From assembly GCA_025451425.1 (NCBI GenBank), contig JANWKK010000238.1, positions 1-6,290 of the forward strand: DNA of 6,290 nucleotides. Direction: 5' to 3'. Positions 4,636-6,290 of the stretch are shown in pieces. The stretch comes from Gemmatimonadaceae bacterium (lineage in GTDB: Bacteria; Gemmatimonadota; Gemmatimonadetes; Gemmatimonadales; Gemmatimonadaceae). Position numbers and translations under genes: made by a program. The notes under the pieces were generated by a model, which worked only from the letters and a program-made list of their open reading frames with translations, searched no databases and was not told the origin of the DNA. How positions within the stretch are numbered: position 1 is the first letter of the stretch; each line of letters opens with the position of its first letter.

Positions 4636-6183
4636 ATGGCGACGGCGGAAGGGACGACAACGAAGCTCAGCGGACCCGATCTCGCGGAGGGCATCGACTC
4701 GAGCTCACTCAAAGACGGCGAGAAGCTCCTGGGCCACGCGAACGGTGAACAGGTGCTCCTCGCTCGTGTGAAAGGCGAATACTTCGCCATCGGCGCGAGT
4801 TGTACGCATTACGGTGGGCCGCTCGTTGAGGGAGAGGTCGTGGGCGACACGGTTCGTTGCCCGTGGCATCATGCCTGTTTCAGTCTTCGAAGCGGCGAAG
4901 CACTTCGGGCCCCCGCGCTCAATCCGGTTGCCTGCTGGCGCGTCGAACGGCGAGGTGCGCGGATCATTGTCCTTGAGAAGGTGGAGCGAGATCCGCTGGC
5001 GCCGACATATCCCGGCGCCTCCGTCGCTTCGAACTTGAGCAAAGTAGTAATCATCGGGGGTGGCGCTGCCGGCACTGCCGCGGCCGAGATGCTGCGGCGC
5101 TGTGGCTTTCGCGGCGACATCACCGTCATCGATGAGGATGCCGGCTCGCCGTACGACCGCCCAAATCTCTCGAAGGACTATCTCGCCGGTAACGCGTCGG
5201 AGGAGTGGATCCCAATACGGCCGGCCGGTTTCTACGACGAACATCGAATCAGCGTCGTGAAGGCTCGCGCCACGAAGCTCGATGTCTCAGGACAAACGGT
5301 TCACGTCGACGGCGGCGCGCCAGTTGCCTACGACGCGCTCATCCTTGCCACGGGAGCCGAGCCCGTACGCCTAACGACACCGGGCGCCGATTTGCCGCAC
5401 GTCCACTATCTGCGCTCACTGCGCGACAGTCGCGCCATCATCAGCGCCAGCGAACACGCTTCGCACGCGGTGGTAATCGGCGCAAGCTTCATTGGCCTCG
5501 AGGTCGCCGCGTCGCTCCGCACGCGCAATCCGAACTGCACGGTGGATGTCGTCGCGCCCGAAGTGCTTCCGCTCGAGCGCGTGATGGGGCGCGACCTCGG
5601 CCAGTTCATCAAGTCGGTGCACGAGGAGCATGGCGTGGTCTTCCACCTCGAGCAGACGGCCACGAAGATCGAGCGAGATGCGGTGACACTCGCGAACGGC
5701 GATCGATTGGCGTCCGATCTCGTCGTCGTTGGTGTCGGCGTGCGACCGCGTCTGCAGTTGGCACAGGATGCCGGGCTTCGCATCGAGAAGGGAATCGTCG
5801 TGAACGAATACCTCGAGACGAGCGCTCCGCATGTATACGCCGCGGGCGACATCGCGCGTTGGCCGGATCCGCACAGCGGGGCGCCGATACGCGTCGAGCA
5901 CTGGGTCGTCGCCGAACGACAAGGTCAGACCGCGGCTCGCAATGTCCTCGGCGCGCGCGAGCGATTCGATCAGGTCCCGTTCTTCTGGAGCGCACACTAC
6001 GATGTGTCGATCAACTACGTCGGCCACGCCGAGCGCTGGGATCGAACCGACATCGACGGCGCGGCCAAGGATCGCGACGTCGCGGTGCGCTTTGTTGAAG
6101 GGAACCGCACGCGCGCGGTGGCGACGATCTTTCGGGACAAGGAGAGTCTCGTCGCCGAGATCTCGATGGAGCGAGGAGCCTAA
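4636..6183 (+). CDS. Rieske [2Fe-2S] / FAD-NAD(P)H reductase fusion (AIFM3-like ferredoxin reductase)
   Basis: The protein has 515 residues and two fused modules. Residues about 15-115 are a Rieske domain: C56-T-H58 and C75-P-W-H78 supply the two Cys and two His ligands of the [2Fe-2S] cluster. Residues about 135-430 are a pyridine-nucleotide reductase: VVIIGGGAAG (FAD, glycines at 141-146), YDRPNLSKDYL (173-183, typical of BenA/rubredoxin-type reductases), LILATGAEP (235-243), VVIGASFIGLEVA (NAD(P)H, 279-291) and VYAAGDIARWPDP (400-412, FAD). Residues about 431-515 form the C-terminal reductase domain, with FFWSAHYD at 449-456. The architecture matches bacterial homologues of AIFM3/AIFL. Electrons likely pass from NAD(P)H through FAD to the Rieske cluster or to an external oxygenase or carrier. 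No signal peptide or membrane segment is seen, so it should be cytoplasmic. No oxygenase alpha subunit lies in the window, so the acceptor is unknown. It converges with the partial DinB gene, with 10 bp between their stops. Confidence 0.9.
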   Translation: MATAEGTTTKLSGPDLAEGIDSSSLKDGEKLLGHANGEQVLLARVKGEYFAIGASCTHYGGPLVEGEVVGDTVRCPWHHACFSLRSGEALRAPALNPVACWRVERRGARIIVLEKVERDPLAPTYPGASVASNLSKVVIIGGGAAGTAAAEMLRRCGFRGDITVIDEDAGSPYDRPNLSKDYLAGNASEEWIPIRPAGFYDEHRISVVKARATKLDVSGQTVHVDGGAPVAYDALILATGAEPVRLTTPGADLPHVHYLRSLRDSRAIISASEHASHAVVIGASFIGLEVAASLRTRNPNCTVDVVAPEVLPLERVMGRDLGQFIKSVHEEHGVVFHLEQTATKIERDAVTLANGDRLASDLVVVGVGVRPRLQLAQDAGLRIEKGIVVNEYLETSAPHVYAAGDIARWPDPHSGAPIRVEHWVVAERQGQTAARNVLGARERFDQVPFFWSAHYDVSINYVGHAERWDRTDIDGAAKDRDVAVRFVEGNRTRAVATIFRDKESLVAEISMERGA

Positions 6184-6193
6184 CGAGATTCAC

Positions 6194-6290
6194 TCAGCGC
6201 GCAACGAGTTTTTTGAGCAGCGCGATCTGGCCGCCGTGGTAGATGCCGTGTTCGACGACGCCGTGCAGCATCTCGCGCACGGTATACTCG
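6194..6290 (-). CDS. DinB-family protein, C-terminal end only (cut by window edge)
   Basis: Read on the minus strand from 6289, the last 31 codons before the TGA at 6194-6196 give EYTVREMLHGVVEHGIYHGG followed by QIALLKKLVAR. The pattern H-x4-H-x3-HGGQIALLKK is the characteristic last helix of DinB-superfamily proteins, where the histidine in H-x-GQI helps bind the metal. The start and the rest of the gene lie outside the window. It is convergent with the Rieske-FAD gene. It belongs to a different DinB subgroup from the YfiT-like gene at 3984-4523, whose end is HTAHVTSLRQRMGW. Only the C-terminus is visible, so the subfamily cannot be fixed. Confidence 0.75.
   Translation of the reverse strand, partial: EYTVREMLHGVVEHGIYHGGQIALLKKLVAR

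Noticed and set aside
5416..6027. 203-codon minus-strand frame opposite the Rieske-FAD gene
   Set aside because: Antisense shadow without a ribosome binding site or family features.
5205..6098. 297-codon plus-strand frame inside the Rieske-FAD gene
   Set aside because: Arg-rich out-of-frame translation with no motif, fully inside the well-supported reductase.
6209..6214. T6 run after the Rieske-FAD stop as an intrinsic terminator
   Set aside because: No stable stem precedes it (only about 3 bp, CTC/GAG), and the run encodes the two Lys codons of the DinB gene end.

Overview
This window reads as a piece of a GC-rich bacterial chromosome. The gene mix fits Gemmatimonadota or a similar soil-associated Gram-negative phylum: two DinB/YfiT-type helical-bundle genes close together, a YceI-like secreted protein, a secreted Arg/Asp heptad-repeat protein, and GTG start use. 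This assignment is an inference from style and gene content only. I see no rRNA, tRNA, CRISPR array, transposase or phage gene. The whole window can be explained as ordinary chromosome.

Layout. At the left, a minus-strand gene (52-540) encodes a small exported protein made almost entirely of a seven-residue charged repeat. It is divergent from a plus-strand YceI-like exported protein (914-1576). The 373 bp between them has no gene but carries several dyads, including a close match to a CRP/FNR-family operator. The YceI-like gene is convergent with a long minus-strand gene (start near 3867, stop at 1573). Their stop codons overlap by 4 bp. The long gene encodes a DAO-type FAD oxidoreductase with a cyclic-nucleotide-binding-like domain at its C-terminus. 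Upstream of it on the same strand is a YfiT/BstA-like DinB-family gene (3984-4523). The 116 bp between these two minus-strand genes contains a striking TAGCCCC heptamer array that folds back on itself. Divergent from the DinB gene is a plus-strand Rieske-FAD/NAD reductase fusion (4636-6183). The right edge holds the last 31 codons of a second DinB-family gene on the minus strand (stop at 6194), which was found by reading the edge directly.

How the genes may work together. Two proteins are exported (the heptad-repeat protein and the YceI-like protein) and share a divergent control region, so they may respond to the same envelope-related signal. The other half looks cytoplasmic and redox or thiol related: a flavin amine/amino-acid-type oxidase with a possible ligand-sensing domain, a self-contained NAD(P)H-FAD-Rieske electron-transfer protein, and a metal-dependent DinB/BstA-like transferase or hydrolase. 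No pathway ties them together firmly.

The parts most worth a second look are the heptad-repeat secreted protein, the oxidoreductase-cNMP fusion with Gln in place of the usual phosphate-cassette Glu, the multi-register TAGCCCC hairpin, and the CRP-like site.
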